Source of the DNA: Lactuca virosa
Lineage: Eukaryota > Streptophyta > Magnoliopsida > Asterales > Asteraceae
DNA: 64,000 nucleotides
Assembly: GCA_928212115.1 (NCBI GenBank)
Contig: CAKMRJ010005634.1
Coordinates: forward strand, 121,094,839 to 121,158,838
Direction: 5' to 3'
The notes beneath the pieces are model-generated. The model had not been told where the DNA came from. It searched no databases and saw only the letters and a program-made list of their open reading frames with translations. Shown one piece after another: positions 1 to 10,420 of the stretch; position 1 is the stretch's first letter, and each line of letters opens with the position of its first letter. The translations under genes were made by a program, and so were the position numbers.

Positions 1-2
1 AA

Positions 3-845
3 TTCTTAGGCCTTGCTGGCTATTACCGCAGATTCATACATAACTTCTCAAGGATCGCTAAAACACTTACTACCCTGACTCAAAAGGGTGTAACCTTCCA
101 ATGGGGAGAGAAACAAGACACTACATTCCAAACTCTGAAGCAAGCTCTGTGCAGCGCGCCTATTCTGTCTCTTCCATAATGGACATAAGACTTCTTCGTA
201 TACAGCGATGCATCCAATCAAGGACTGAGATGTGTACTTATGCAGTGAGGAAAAGTTATCGCCTATGCCTCACGACAACTAAAAACTAATGAGGTCAACT
301 ACACTACTCATGACCTTGAACTGGGAGCAGTAGTGTTTTCTCTAAAGATCTGGAGAGACTACCTCTACGGCACTAAGTGCACAATCTTTACAAACCACAA
401 AAGTCTTCAACACATATTCGATCAGAAAGAGCTGAATATGAGACAACGACGATGGGTAGAACTACTCAATGATTACGGATGCGAAATTCGTTATCATCCC
501 GACAAAGCTAATGTAGTAGCAGATGCCCTTAGTCATAAAGAGTACTTAGGTCGCAGAGTAAAATCACTAACCATGACTATCCATTCCCACCTATCAACAC
601 AAATCAAAGAAGATCAATTGGAAACCCTGATTATCCCACTCGATGAAATCGAGATTAACGAGAGTCTACACTTTATGGAAGAACCAGTATAAATCATGGA
701 TAGGGAAGTCAACCGAACGAAACAAAGTCGCATACCAATAGTGAAGGTTCGCTGGAATGCCAAGCGGGGACCTGAATTCACTTGGGAGCGAGAAGACCAG
801 ATGCAACAAATGTACCCGCATCTTTTCAATGAGTACTCACCATAG
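3..845 (+). pseudogene. Ty3/gypsy pol remnant lacking integrase
   Basis: One reading frame runs from the window edge through the end of reverse transcriptase (FLGLAGYYRRFI), the RT-RNase H connection and RNase H (VYSDAS, HDLELGAVVFSLKIW, ANVVADALS). It has in-frame stops near 168, 174 and 246. At about 618-628 it jumps straight into the far C-terminal tail of the polyprotein (IIPLDEIEINESLHFMEEPV, then VKVRWNAKRGPEFTWERED) and ends near 845. Compared with the related minus-strand copy at 14335-16804, about 1.2 kb is missing, which is the whole integrase. The element is therefore a deletion derivative as well as stop-riddled. The family assignment is secure from RT/RNase H motifs. The 5' half lies outside the window. 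Confidence 0.9.
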
Positions 846-1149
846 AAATAATTTCGGGACGAAATTCCCTCTACGGGCGGATAATGTAACAACCCGTTAT
901 TTTAAATAAATAAAAGTCTAGACTACAACTATGTACAAGTAAATTCGCAACCTAACTTGTTATTATAGGAACTTTAAATGCTAAGAGTGCATGCTTATTA
1001 AACCTAAGCTAAATTAGGGAGTTATAAATAAACATAGGTTGAAAGACTAAGGGTTTAAATCATAAATAAACCACATATATGTGTTTTCGCCCGAAGTATT
1101 TAAATGAATATAGGGTATACGGTTTGAAAGTGATCCAACATGGTGTTTT

Positions 1150-1420
1150 CGTTGACCAAATCCGAAAACACCCCCATTCTAGAATGCCCAATCCGTAAAC
1201 ACCCCTTCTAGAAGATCCTTGGCCGAAAACACTTTCACTTGGACATGGAATCCGAAAACCCTTTTCACCTTAACCTTAAATCCGAAAACACCTTTCCTTT
1301 GGACTTTAGGAACGAAAACTCTTTTCCCTTAGGCCCATTTAGGGCGAAAACTCATTAACAGGAGATATTAGATCCGAAAACCCCCTTTAATATATATTGT
1401 TTTATCCGAAAACACTCCTA
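1150..1420 (+). repeat. CCGAAAAC motif array upstream of the LTR TATA box
   Basis: About ten copies of a short word close to TCCGAAAACACC recur at irregular spacing of roughly 20-40 bases, separated by C/T-rich filler. The array lies in the U3 part of the LTR, 90-360 bases upstream of the TATA box at 1512. Repeated U3 words of this kind act as enhancers in some plant LTR retrotransposons; that role is inferred here. Confidence 0.6.
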
Positions 1421-1511
1421 AATATCTAATATCTTATCCTAATTCAGCTTCCCTAGATGATAATTACATTTACCAATGCAAACGTCAACTCAACCTCTTA
1501 TCCCTTCCTTC

Positions 1512-1519
1512 ATATATAA
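1512..1519 (+). promoter_or_regulatory. TATA box of LTR 885-3179
   Basis: CATATATAAG lies about 630 bases into the LTR, after the CCGAAAAC array and before an AC/CT-rich leader. This is where the U3/R boundary is expected. No start site can be proven from sequence alone. Confidence 0.5.
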
Positions 1520-3184
1520 GTCACAACTTAGGATCAATTCTCATTCTTACAACCTGTAAACGAAAACTCTCAATTCTCTCTCAAAGTATCAACACATTTC
1601 CTTTCATTTACAAGGTGTAAACTACTACAGGAGACATTTTTCTTCTTCCTTACAAGTATAAATTTTGGGTAAGCTTCCATTAGAATCCATGTATTTTTCA
1701 TCACCTCTTACGATTGTTATCAAATATTCACACATTAATATGTGTTTAAACATTAGGATACGGCTATCGTTACGTGTTCTAAATCGAAGTCTCCGTTTCA
1801 ATCCCGTTAACAAAACCGTTATCACACTCAAGGTGAGTCATACCCCTAAACTTTCATAACTTTTTCTATGTTTTGGGGGGTGGGGGGGGGGGAATACAAG
1901 TAAAACACAAGAAACTTGTGTTAATATACAAATTATTGTTTTATATTTTATTATGTTAAAATATCTTTACGTAGAAATATCAAACATGTGAAACAACGTT
2001 ATTACCAAATTTACAAACGGTTACATGCAAAACACGTTCAAACGAAACAATTATCATTTTCAACGGAATAATATCTTTTAAACTATATTAGGTATAGTTT
2101 GAGAAAAATTCATATCATTTTACCCCTTTTAGGGCAAAGAAACGATTATATAAAAATACGATTATTTTTATATCATAAACATAACGAAAGGAGTAACAAA
2201 TTTCATGTATGAATACTTTCATTAACAAAACACGTATCACGTTGGAAATTTGTGAGTCATTCGTCTTCATCGTACCTACCAAAAGTATCCATGGAAGTCC
2301 TGTTTTATAACCAGAGTCTCCTCCCGGAGAGCGTGACAATTGTGTATAGATCTATATGGGACTGATGATCCCGCACCCTGACTGTTAGCTACAGCACCAC
2401 CGGCAGGTTATGGGTGACAAACATCATATCTTTTCGACGCCTGAAGTACGTCGAGGCAGGCAATTCATTAATAGCACGGTTATGAAAACTCACATGATAA
2501 ACGGAAATACGTTATTTTTACGTGAAATCGATAGTACGCTTATTTTACGTAAATACCCAGCTCTTCAAACGGTTTTATTCACGAATAAAACTACATGTTA
2601 TTAAATTAAGTATGACATTTATACTTGTACCTTCGGTCTTGGATTGTTATAAGACTACAGTTTAGTTTTACGGAAAATATAAGATTTTTTGGGATAAATA
2701 CGATTACTTTACAAACAAACAGTTTACAAATCAGCTTTATGGAAAATATAGGATTTTCCGGGATAAACACTCTCATTTTATAAACAAACGAATTACAACT
2801 CATTTTATAGAAAATATCGGATTTTCTAGAAACAAACGTGATTTCATCTCATCGAATGGCATATATTTATTTATACAAATGCTTATGAACTCACCAACTT
2901 AAATGTTGACACTTTTCTCAAATAACTTGTATTTTCAGGAAACCAGTAAGACAGGTTATCGACAACTTTTGAAGAATTGACGCTAAGGCGTTAAGAAAAT
3001 CTTTTGACATCATAATGTAATTGACATTTTGGAAACATGTAACGCAGATAATGATGTAACTTTTTCAATTACGTATATGATGGTTGTGTTTACTTTCTTT
3101 ACTATTCAATTGTTATGATATTGCACATGACGTCCTCCGCCCCCGAATGTTTCCGTCATTCAGGTTTGGGGGTGTGACATTATA

Positions 3185-3735
3185 ACAATCTAAGCCTTTA
3201 TAAAATATAATGTACAGATAAAATGAGAATTAACTGTTGGGACTTAAAAGAAAGTTGTAGTACTAGTTGAGACGAATCTTAGGATATAACGAACGTCAAA
3301 ATGGAGCTTGTATCCGAGAGATATCAATTTTTGAAGATTCGAAGATTTACCTACGTCGGATGCCACGTGTCAGCACGGATTCAACGCTTGCTGCTTATGC
3401 AAGACAACAATCTGGCTTGATATGGACCACGACATGGCACGACCCTGAACAATTTATAAATATCTTGCGAACCTTCCTCATTTACCCACAATTTTCACTC
3501 AAACTTCTTTGGAGAATTTCCCGAATTTGAGTCCGAATTTCTTTGGTTTTAGCGAGGCTGTGAGATGCCAGAGAACCCGACGCAAAGAAGTTTTTAGAGC
3601 TGAAGTTCTACCTGCGAACTTTTCAAATTTTTGTCAAGAAACTTTTTAAGTTAAGTTGCACTTACTATGCTTTAAGTGTAACTTATATTTATATTCATAG
3701 TCATTATTATGAATTTATAAATAAGATTTATCTGT
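3185..3735 (+). mobile_element. Old LTR remnant, plus orientation
   Basis: The segment resembles the middle of the solo LTR at 23826-28015. It carries an AAAGTTGTAG word, a phrase close to GATATAACGAACGTC (compare GATATAAAGAACGCC there), then a TATA-like TTTATAAATA near 3451 and a CT/AC-rich leader. No TG/CA ends are visible. The open frame 3267-3530 within it matches no protein I recognise and is probably chance. The gypsy element ending at 3179 may have inserted into this older LTR. Confidence 0.4.
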
Positions 3736-3862
3736 GATTCCAAATAAAACTATTGATTGATATGAGGGGTGTGGTATCGCCTCCCCTTCTCTCTTTCTCC
3801 TATTACCTCCCAAACGGTTAGAAAAAAATATTATTATTATTTTTAATTTATACGGGTAAGAT

Positions 3863-3947
<85 letters not shown>

Positions 3948-4625
3948 CCATTTTACAACCATATAAATAAACCATTTCTTTCACCTTCAATATCACACCT
4001 GCCATCAAGCTACTTTTGAAGACGAATGAGAAGATCATGAAAAAAACATTTCCCGTAGAGTGTTTTGTTTTTTTTAAATCCTGGATGTGTATTTTTTTTA
4101 AAAAAAATTTGGCTGTTTTTTATAATCTATGTGGTATTTTTTTGGTAATTTTTTTAATATTGGTTGATTTTTATGTAATTTTTATTTTTAAGTAATGAAA
4201 TAATTTAATTTGAATTAACTTTTGTGTTTATTTTTAATTAATTCTATTTATTTTTTGAATTATAAACTTTAAAAATAAATTATTTTTATTTAAAAAAAAG
4301 TAAAATGTAGTGAAAGGTGATCATTTTCTACATTTTAATGAGTGAAAAGTGAATGAAAAGCTGACGTAGGACTGAAAAAGTGAATGGTGTAATATGAATA
4401 TACTCTCCGACCTAACCGTATACATCGAGTCGACATGTATTAATTACGTGAATGGCATGTATTAAATATATTGATGGGATGGAGGCAAGATCTTTCTATG
4501 TTTTGTTTTACACTACCTTTGAATTTTTTTCCTTCTTTATTGATTCTCCACCTTTAGTAGATAGATAAAGTGCGTTTCTTTTGAAAAAAAATCATAGGAA
4601 GCAATAAGAGACAATAAAAGAAGAA
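3736..4625. other. AT-rich intergenic DNA with a long (TA)n tract
   Basis: There is no credible coding sequence. A (TA)n tract fills 3868-3945 and poly-T/A runs follow. It may contain decayed transposon ends that I cannot define. Confidence 0.6.
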
Positions 4626-5634
4626 GAGTAAATTACACGAATCATCTCTCGTGCCAAGAGGTGCGTACAGTTCTACTTTCAAAACTTAACTTGGATCATC
4701 ACACTTCATTCCTCCGGACATAAAAATACTATTTTACCTTTAATAATATTTTTATTTTCTTTATTTGTTTATCATTTAAAAATTAGAAAAATAAATAAAT
4801 ATCCCCAGTTCTCCACCTCCCTTTCCATTTACCTAGTTTTCTTTGTCGTTTATCTCCCTCTTTTTCATCCACTCTTGCCTTCACCTTCACTGAAAAATCT
4901 ATAAACCAAAAATGGACCCCAACCTCTTTCCCTAAATCTAAGCTAAGAACTCTAAATCTTAAAATCGACCTTTAGAAGAAATCGATATGCTGAAGAAATC
5001 TTGAAACTTAAACCTATATAAGATCATGAACAGCGAGTTGTAGAAATCGTTGTGAGTAGCTAGTATTTAAAGTGCTTGCAGGTGGGTTTTTGGTGGTGGT
5101 TGTTAAGGGTAATGATGCTGATAGTGGAGATGGTGGATGATTGTTTCAGTATACAGTTGTCGACTCCTGGTAGTGTTAACAATAAAGGTGGTTGTGTTAG
5201 TACAATTATGTTCTATATCTTCTTTCTCTGCTTCTGTTTTTAGATCTAAGTGACTCATCCCTTCGGCCATCATCGCTTGCAAAGTCCCTTTCTTCTCCTC
5301 CGATTTCTACAGTAAGAAACTATTGTAATGCTCCAACAAATCCTCCATTTCTTTCAAAAACTTCTCTTGTCATTTCGAAGCAAATGTCAATTGAAAAATC
5401 TCTCATCGCTACGTGCACGTTGTGATTCTTATCAACTGAATGTAGGATCGAGCCTAGAACAGAAAGGATAACTAAAGAGGATGGTAATGGTGAAGGAGGT
5501 GGTGGTTTTTAGCTTTGAACGTCAGAAAGGGGTGCGGTGGGATAAGGTAGATTTCAAATGATGGTTGTGGAGATTTCCAGTTCAGTGTATATTTCCAGTG
5601 ATGGTAGTCGTTAGGTGTTCTTCAAACAAAAGAG

Positions 5635-5636
<2 letters not shown>

Positions 5637-5678
<42 letters not shown>
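5637..5678. repeat. (AT)n microsatellite
   Basis: A perfect dinucleotide tract immediately left of a MITE. ORFs translating it as alternating Tyr-Ile are artefacts. Confidence 0.95.
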
Positions 5679-5681
<3 letters not shown>

Positions 5682-6064
5682 TTTTTGCGAACACATATTT
5701 TCCTGCGAACAACTCTTAAATTACCAACTTTTTGTATGATGTTTTTTTTTTCAACAAAAGTGATATAAAATACAAAAGTCAGTCCTATAGGAGCATGTTG
5801 GCAAAAAATATAAAAAAAAATGTGCATACACGACACGCGCATATGTTCAATTTTTTATGAACTTTGTGAATTTTCGACGTTTGTGCACATATGCACCTGT
5901 CGTATATACACACTTTTTTCATTTTATTTTATTTTATTTTATTTTTGTGATTATGTTTATATAAGACCGATTTGATGTTTATGTCAGTTTTTAAAAAAAG
6001 AAAAATATCATACAAAAAAGTTCGTATTTTAAAAGTGGTTCGTTGGAACATATGAGTTTGCAAA

Positions 6065-6065
<1 letters not shown>
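5679..6065. mobile_element. MITE flanked by (TA)n
   Basis: The left 60 bases (TTTTTTGCGAACACATATTT, later CTTAAATTACCAAC and TTTTTGTATGAT) pair as an imperfect inverted repeat with the right 60 bases (CATACAAAAAAGTTCGTATT, later TTCGTTGGAACATATGAG). The element is about 390 bp, non-coding, and bounded on both sides directly by (AT)n tracts. This resembles the Micron type of plant MITE that targets or carries TA microsatellites. Confidence 0.65.
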
Positions 6066-6109
<44 letters not shown>

Positions 6110-6112
<3 letters not shown>

Positions 6113-6366
6113 AGGTTCTAAATAACGTAAGACGTGACTTGTCGGCAATGTCAAACCTGAAGCTTTATTGAGTCGTAGCGAACCACATCGTTTGTAATGC
6201 GTGACTTAAAACGGTAATTTTGTATATAATTAATAATTTCATATATAGTTTCTACTATTATTCATTTTTATATACATATGTGACTTACTGCGCCATTTTT
6301 TCAAAGCTTGGCGACAAGTACAAGCTTTGAAGCTATAACGGAGCTATGATGAGCTTTTTAGAACAT

Positions 6367-6369
<3 letters not shown>
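6110..6369. mobile_element. Second MITE-like unit between (TA)n tracts
   Basis: The left end TCAAGGTTCTAAATAA and the right end, read in reverse as TCAATGTTCTAAAAAG, form short terminal inverted repeats. ACTTGTCG-like words recur inverted further in. Length is 260 bp with (AT)n at 6066-6110 and 6369-6431. No coding sequence. The boundaries are softer than for the neighbouring MITE. Confidence 0.5.
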
Positions 6370-6434
<65 letters not shown>

Positions 6435-6684
6435 CTAAAAATGTAATTAAAATATTTTCTTAATTATAAATAAAATAAAAAATGTCAAAAATAAATGAAA
6501 AATAAGTAACAAATGGCACTTTAGTAATTTCGCTTGTCATGGATGATTCGTACAAATTTGAAGTTACGATGGATGAAACGTGAAACTTTTAACCAAAAAA
6601 TAGACGGTCCGAGTTAATATTTGAAAATAGAAACTGAACAAGTATTTTGGTACGTGTATGAGAGACGATTCGTGTAATTTACTC

Positions 6685-7353
6685 AAAAAATAAAATAAAT
6701 TAAAATAAAAAACTAAGAAGTTAGGTATTTCAAAATTAAAATAAGCAATAAATATTTCACGACCTCATCGATATATAACTTTAATGCATGATTGTAAGAC
6801 TGATTTTAGTCTTCACGAATTTTGTTGTTCTGACTACCAAATTTTTTTACATATAAATATAAAAGATAAAGTAATGAAGTAATTTAACGTCACTAGTGAA
6901 GAAAAGATCCATATTATTTTCTCATATCAAAACATGATGATAAAAATAATCAAACTTCTATTATTGGTACTATAAATAAATACAAAATACAACTCACAAG
7001 TTGATTCAGAAACGGTTAATCATATTCGGTTCAATTTTTGGTTTTTAGTTTACGGTTAATTTGGTTTTTGGTTTTTCGGTTCCAATAATGTTCGGGCCCG
7101 TTTCAGTTTCAAACACCTTCTTAAAAAGCATATTTTTTAGTATAACCGAACCGAACTGGAACCGAACCGGAACCGGTTGGAACCAGTGGTATTTTGTTTT
7201 CAGTTTTTTTTGTTCCAGACCGGTTTATATACCTAAGTCTAATATGTTAATAAATATTAAAATAATAATGGATTAGGAATGGAAACTAGTATTTAAAATA
7301 AAGGAATAAGAAAACCATAAAAATAACTAAAGCTACTTAATAGATGATTACTT
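6685..7353. other. AT-rich intergenic DNA with GGTTTT-type simple sequence
   Basis: No gene is visible. At 7015-7215 the sequence is built from GGTTTTT/CGGTT words on one side and ACCGAACCGG words on the other, a low-complexity composition common in plant intergenic DNA. The ORF across it (7061-7276) is compositional. Confidence 0.6.
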
Positions 7354-7513
7354 TACCAAAGAGCTTATAGCTCAGCAGTATCCGGTGTCGTCCTCCCTTA
7401 TTAAAGTTGAGGGTTCAAGTCCGTTGTGGACATATGTAAAATTAGGAATAGTTTAAAGCAGATTAGATTTGTCGTTTTAATAATAATAATAATAATAATA
7501 ATAACAATAATAG
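7354..7513 (+). mobile_element. tRNA-derived SINE with (AAT)n tail
   Basis: The head starts TACCAAAGAGC and contains an RNA polymerase III A box (TAGCTCAGCAGTATCCGG, 7368-7385) and a B box (GGGTTCAAGTCC, 7411-7422). The body ends in a (TAA)n tail at about 7478-7513. The same family occurs at 30390-30526 with a poly-A tail, which confirms it as a dispersed SINE. The tRNA-like head cannot fold into a full cloverleaf, so it is not a tRNA gene. Confidence 0.8.
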
Positions 7514-8138
7514 AGGATTATTATACACATTTGCGTAATTGCGTACGTTTTGACAAAATCTTTATTTTAAGTGCATTAATTTATTACATTAAACATGAAA
7601 GTACATTACCAAGTAATAGAATATTAAAGTGGTCAATAGCTGGTATGATTGTAGGTAGAAATTAAATATCATTTTATTTTTTTTCTTCTTATTTATCTTC
7701 TCATCTATATCAAACGGTAAGAAATGTTATTTTTAATAAAGTTAATAAAATTTTAAGACATTTATTATCATGCTATATATATTTTATAGAAGATAAGTAA
7801 AAAAAATAGAAGAATATTTAATTTCTCCTATAGTTTTGGTCTACTAAAGTATATAAACAATCCCAAGTAAACGAGTTTCCTTATATGTCACAGGTAAACG
7901 AGTTTTTGTAGGTGTGAATAGCTTTCTTAATAGTTTGTCGTTAATATGTCATGTTTAGGTCAAATTTACTTTACGGAAAGCCGAAACTGTAGTTATGTAG
8001 TTAATTAAATAATATTTTGACACAACCAAATAGAAAAATGTGCACGTTTGCATAACATTACATAAAAAAATCATCTCACAATTTTTCTTTTCACAATTTA
8101 ATTATTGAAACACAACAATAAGCAGCTACGAGGTCTCA
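7514..8138. other. AT-rich intergenic DNA
   Basis: No coding sequence, TIR or LTR end could be supported. Confidence 0.5.
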
Positions 8139-8371
8139 GGGACGACACATGTCGTCACTATAGATACCCTATAGGGACGAGATGTCGTCTCCATATAATT
8201 GACGATTTATTATTTTATTTTTTTGACTTTTTGTCTCCATATAATTGATAATTTTGTTTTTTATTTTTTATTTTTTACTTTTACAGCTATAGCTATCTCA
8301 ACATGTTAAAGCGGGAAGGAAATTAAATTAAGCATTTTTGGGGAAGGCTATAGGGACGACTTGTCGTCCTC
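8139..8371. repeat. Palindromic GGGACGACNTGTCGTC repeats
   Basis: Three copies of a near-palindrome, GACGACACATGTCGTC (8139-8156), GGGACGAGATGTCGTC (8173-8190) and GGGACGACTTGTCGTCC (8352-8370), are joined by repeats of CTCCATATAATTGA. Such words are typical of subterminal repeats in non-autonomous plant DNA transposons, possibly CACTA-type. No complete terminus is seen. Confidence 0.5.
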
Positions 8372-8828
8372 ATAGCTTTCTATGCTTTAAATTAAGAGAA
8401 CAACCTCCTTTCTTTCATTCACGCACATTCAAATGGCTTATTTCTGAAGCTTATCTTACACCATACCAAAAATCAAGGTAGGTTATATTATTGTTAAACC
8501 TCATCTTTGTTTTTACAAATCTCGATGACTATGTGACGTTAACAAAGTTAGCTGAATTCATGTCAATTTGTTGTATGTACAACTTGGAAATCTTCTAAAA
8601 CGTCATAGACTATGATAAGTTACATCTTCACAAGAAGAGAAAGTTGACCTGAATGAATTTAGCCCAAGAAATTTTTGATTTGAGCATTCTTTTCGTGTTT
8701 GCCTATAGAAAAGTGTGTATGTTTTTTATTTTGTTTGGAGGGAGGTAGGGCTAGGGTGTTCATGGACTAAAAGGTACATCCATAAGCAAGAAAAAAAATG
8801 TATATTGACCCTCTTTTTATCTCTGTAG

Positions 8829-9233
8829 GAATTTAGTTGGTGAAATTGTGCAAGAGTATGCGAAAAAATGGTATAATTTATCATTATCTTCATCTTTTTT
8901 TATGTTTTGATCATTAGTAAACTCTATGAAATAGGATAAATCGAGTACCATACTGCTCATTTGAGTTGATAAGCATGCCAATGCAAGTGTAATTATTTCA
9001 CTAATCTTGAGACCGAAGAGTCCAAGTTAATTGATTTCGAATTTTTTGTGCCAACTCAGAATGAGGAGGCATCAGTAGATGATCTGATAGAACTTGTGGA
9101 AAAAATTGTTTCTTTTTACATGAAGGTATGGACTATCTAATTCTTTTTTTCACCTATTCATTTCTTTTGGCAACTATTTTTCTCATTGCAACATAATGTT
9201 GGACCTGAGGCTGTAAACCTCCTCATGGAGGTG
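8829..9233 (+). pseudogene. RPN1: 26S proteasome subunit RPN1 gene fragment
   Basis: Three exon-like pieces align in order with the plant 26S proteasome regulatory subunit RPN1 (PSMD2), a base scaffold of the 19S particle. Piece one (8829-8870) reads RNLVGEIVQEYAKKW after a TAG acceptor and before GTATAA. Piece two (about 9054-9126) reads EEASVDDLIELVEKIVSF and ends at AAG/GTATGG. Piece three (9192-9233) reads HNVGPEAVNLLMEV. The intervening DNA is T-rich like plant introns, so this derives from genomic DNA, not a processed copy. The codon phase between pieces one and two is damaged. The rest of the gene is absent, cut on the right by the LTR at 9260. Confidence 0.75.
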
Positions 9234-10420
9234 TTAATTTCTTCAAATTTGACATACCTTTTCACACCCCCGACCGAGGCGGCGGAACATGTCGGGTTGT
9301 GCGACTAAGTTCATGGATCACAGATAAATTGAATATATAGCACAAATACAATGATAAACAAAACAACATTTGTACTTCATCTTTAGTTTGAATATAGGGT
9401 TCTTACTTATAATAGTAATACATGAATTGCCATAACAGTTAGGTTTAACATTACAAAAACTAGAAATTTAAAATGCCTGCAATCCATGATTTTCCAGTGT
9501 CTGAATATGCTTAAAATCACTGATTTCCTGAGAATACATGTAGTTTGAAAGTTAACACAAGGTTGGTGAGATTTATAGGTTTTCTGCTAACCGCAGTAAA
9601 ATACTTTTAAAAAGTCTAAAAAGTATTATCTTTGTAAGTATAATCATACTTAAAAATAGTTTGAAAACAACCAAATCTATGGTTTGTAGAAAATAAGAGT
9701 TTTTAGTTAGTGTTTATTGTGAGTCCTATATCCGAGCTATGTGTCTGAATGTACCCCCCCCCCCCTATAAAGCTTCACTGAACGTTGCAGTAACGATCGC
9801 AAACACTTATCACCTGCTTCGATTGATCGATCGAGGTTGTAGTTAGTAACCGCAGGTGGGGATGTCAACCCCGTATAACTAAGATATATACATATGTATC
9901 TCGCTCTGAAGATTAACGGTTATAGTAGTGTGGGTATACTAAGTGATTAGACTTAGCTAATGAATATAGTCTCACTAAAAAGCCCCTAACTAAGATAGGT
10001 AAAATGCTCTCAGCCCTAACTTATAAGTGGATAAGTTATTAGGCATAATGAATTTGTATAAAGTATATAAAAGCCAAACATAAATGGTATGCATGTGTAG
10101 TATAAGGAACTATCTTTTATAAACTAAGTATGTTTCTTGTATAAACTCCATAGTAAAAATGTATATGTTATTTCAATAGTTGTATTATTCCAACAACGTA
10201 ACATACTAGGATATTGAAGTTTAAAATGATATTGTTAACTTATAATATATAAGTGTTAAACAATGTTTTGTCACTATCATGTACATACGAGGGACACACA
10301 TGAAACACCGGAGGGCATGATCATTTTAGCAATTAAGCTGTTCTGAAATCCAACAACCCAAGCGGCCCTTCAAACCAGATTCTCCGTACCATAAGTAGTC
10401 AGAAGGTAGTGTAGTAATAC

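Larger units (their letters stand above)
885..3179 (+). repeat. 3' LTR of the gypsy element at the window start
   Basis: The LTR begins TGTAACAACCCG directly after the pol tail and a short leader containing the widespread gypsy sequence GGGACGAAATTCCC. It ends GGGGGTGTGACA, so the termini form the inverted pair TGT..ACA. Length is about 2.3 kb. The next five bases, TTATA, would be the target duplication; the partner copy is outside the window. A TATA box lies at 1512-1519 and a G-homopolymer block at about 1875-1891. The two small overlapping ORFs near 1625-1859 are not supported as genes. Confidence 0.85.
4626..6684. mobile_element. Terminal-inverted-repeat (Mutator-like) element
   Basis: The left end GAGTAAATTACACGAATC (from 4626) reappears inverted at the right end (to 6684), followed by matching TCTCTC and a looser match over roughly 80 bases, including a TTTCAAA..TTAACT..GGA stretch. 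The interior has no transposase. Between 4800 and 5560 it holds CT-rich and GGT-rich sequence that could be captured gene leader or exon material. Two MITEs and three (TA)n tracts are nested in the right half. The flanks are A-rich, so no target duplication can be defined. The Mutator-like label rests on long degenerate TIRs only. Confidence 0.55.

Noticed and set aside
5565..5842. ORFs on both strands rich in Tyr-Ile
   Set aside because: They translate a (TA)n microsatellite.
7354..7440. tRNA gene suggested by A and B boxes
   Set aside because: No full acceptor stem or cloverleaf, and the sequence recurs as a SINE with a simple-repeat tail at 30390.
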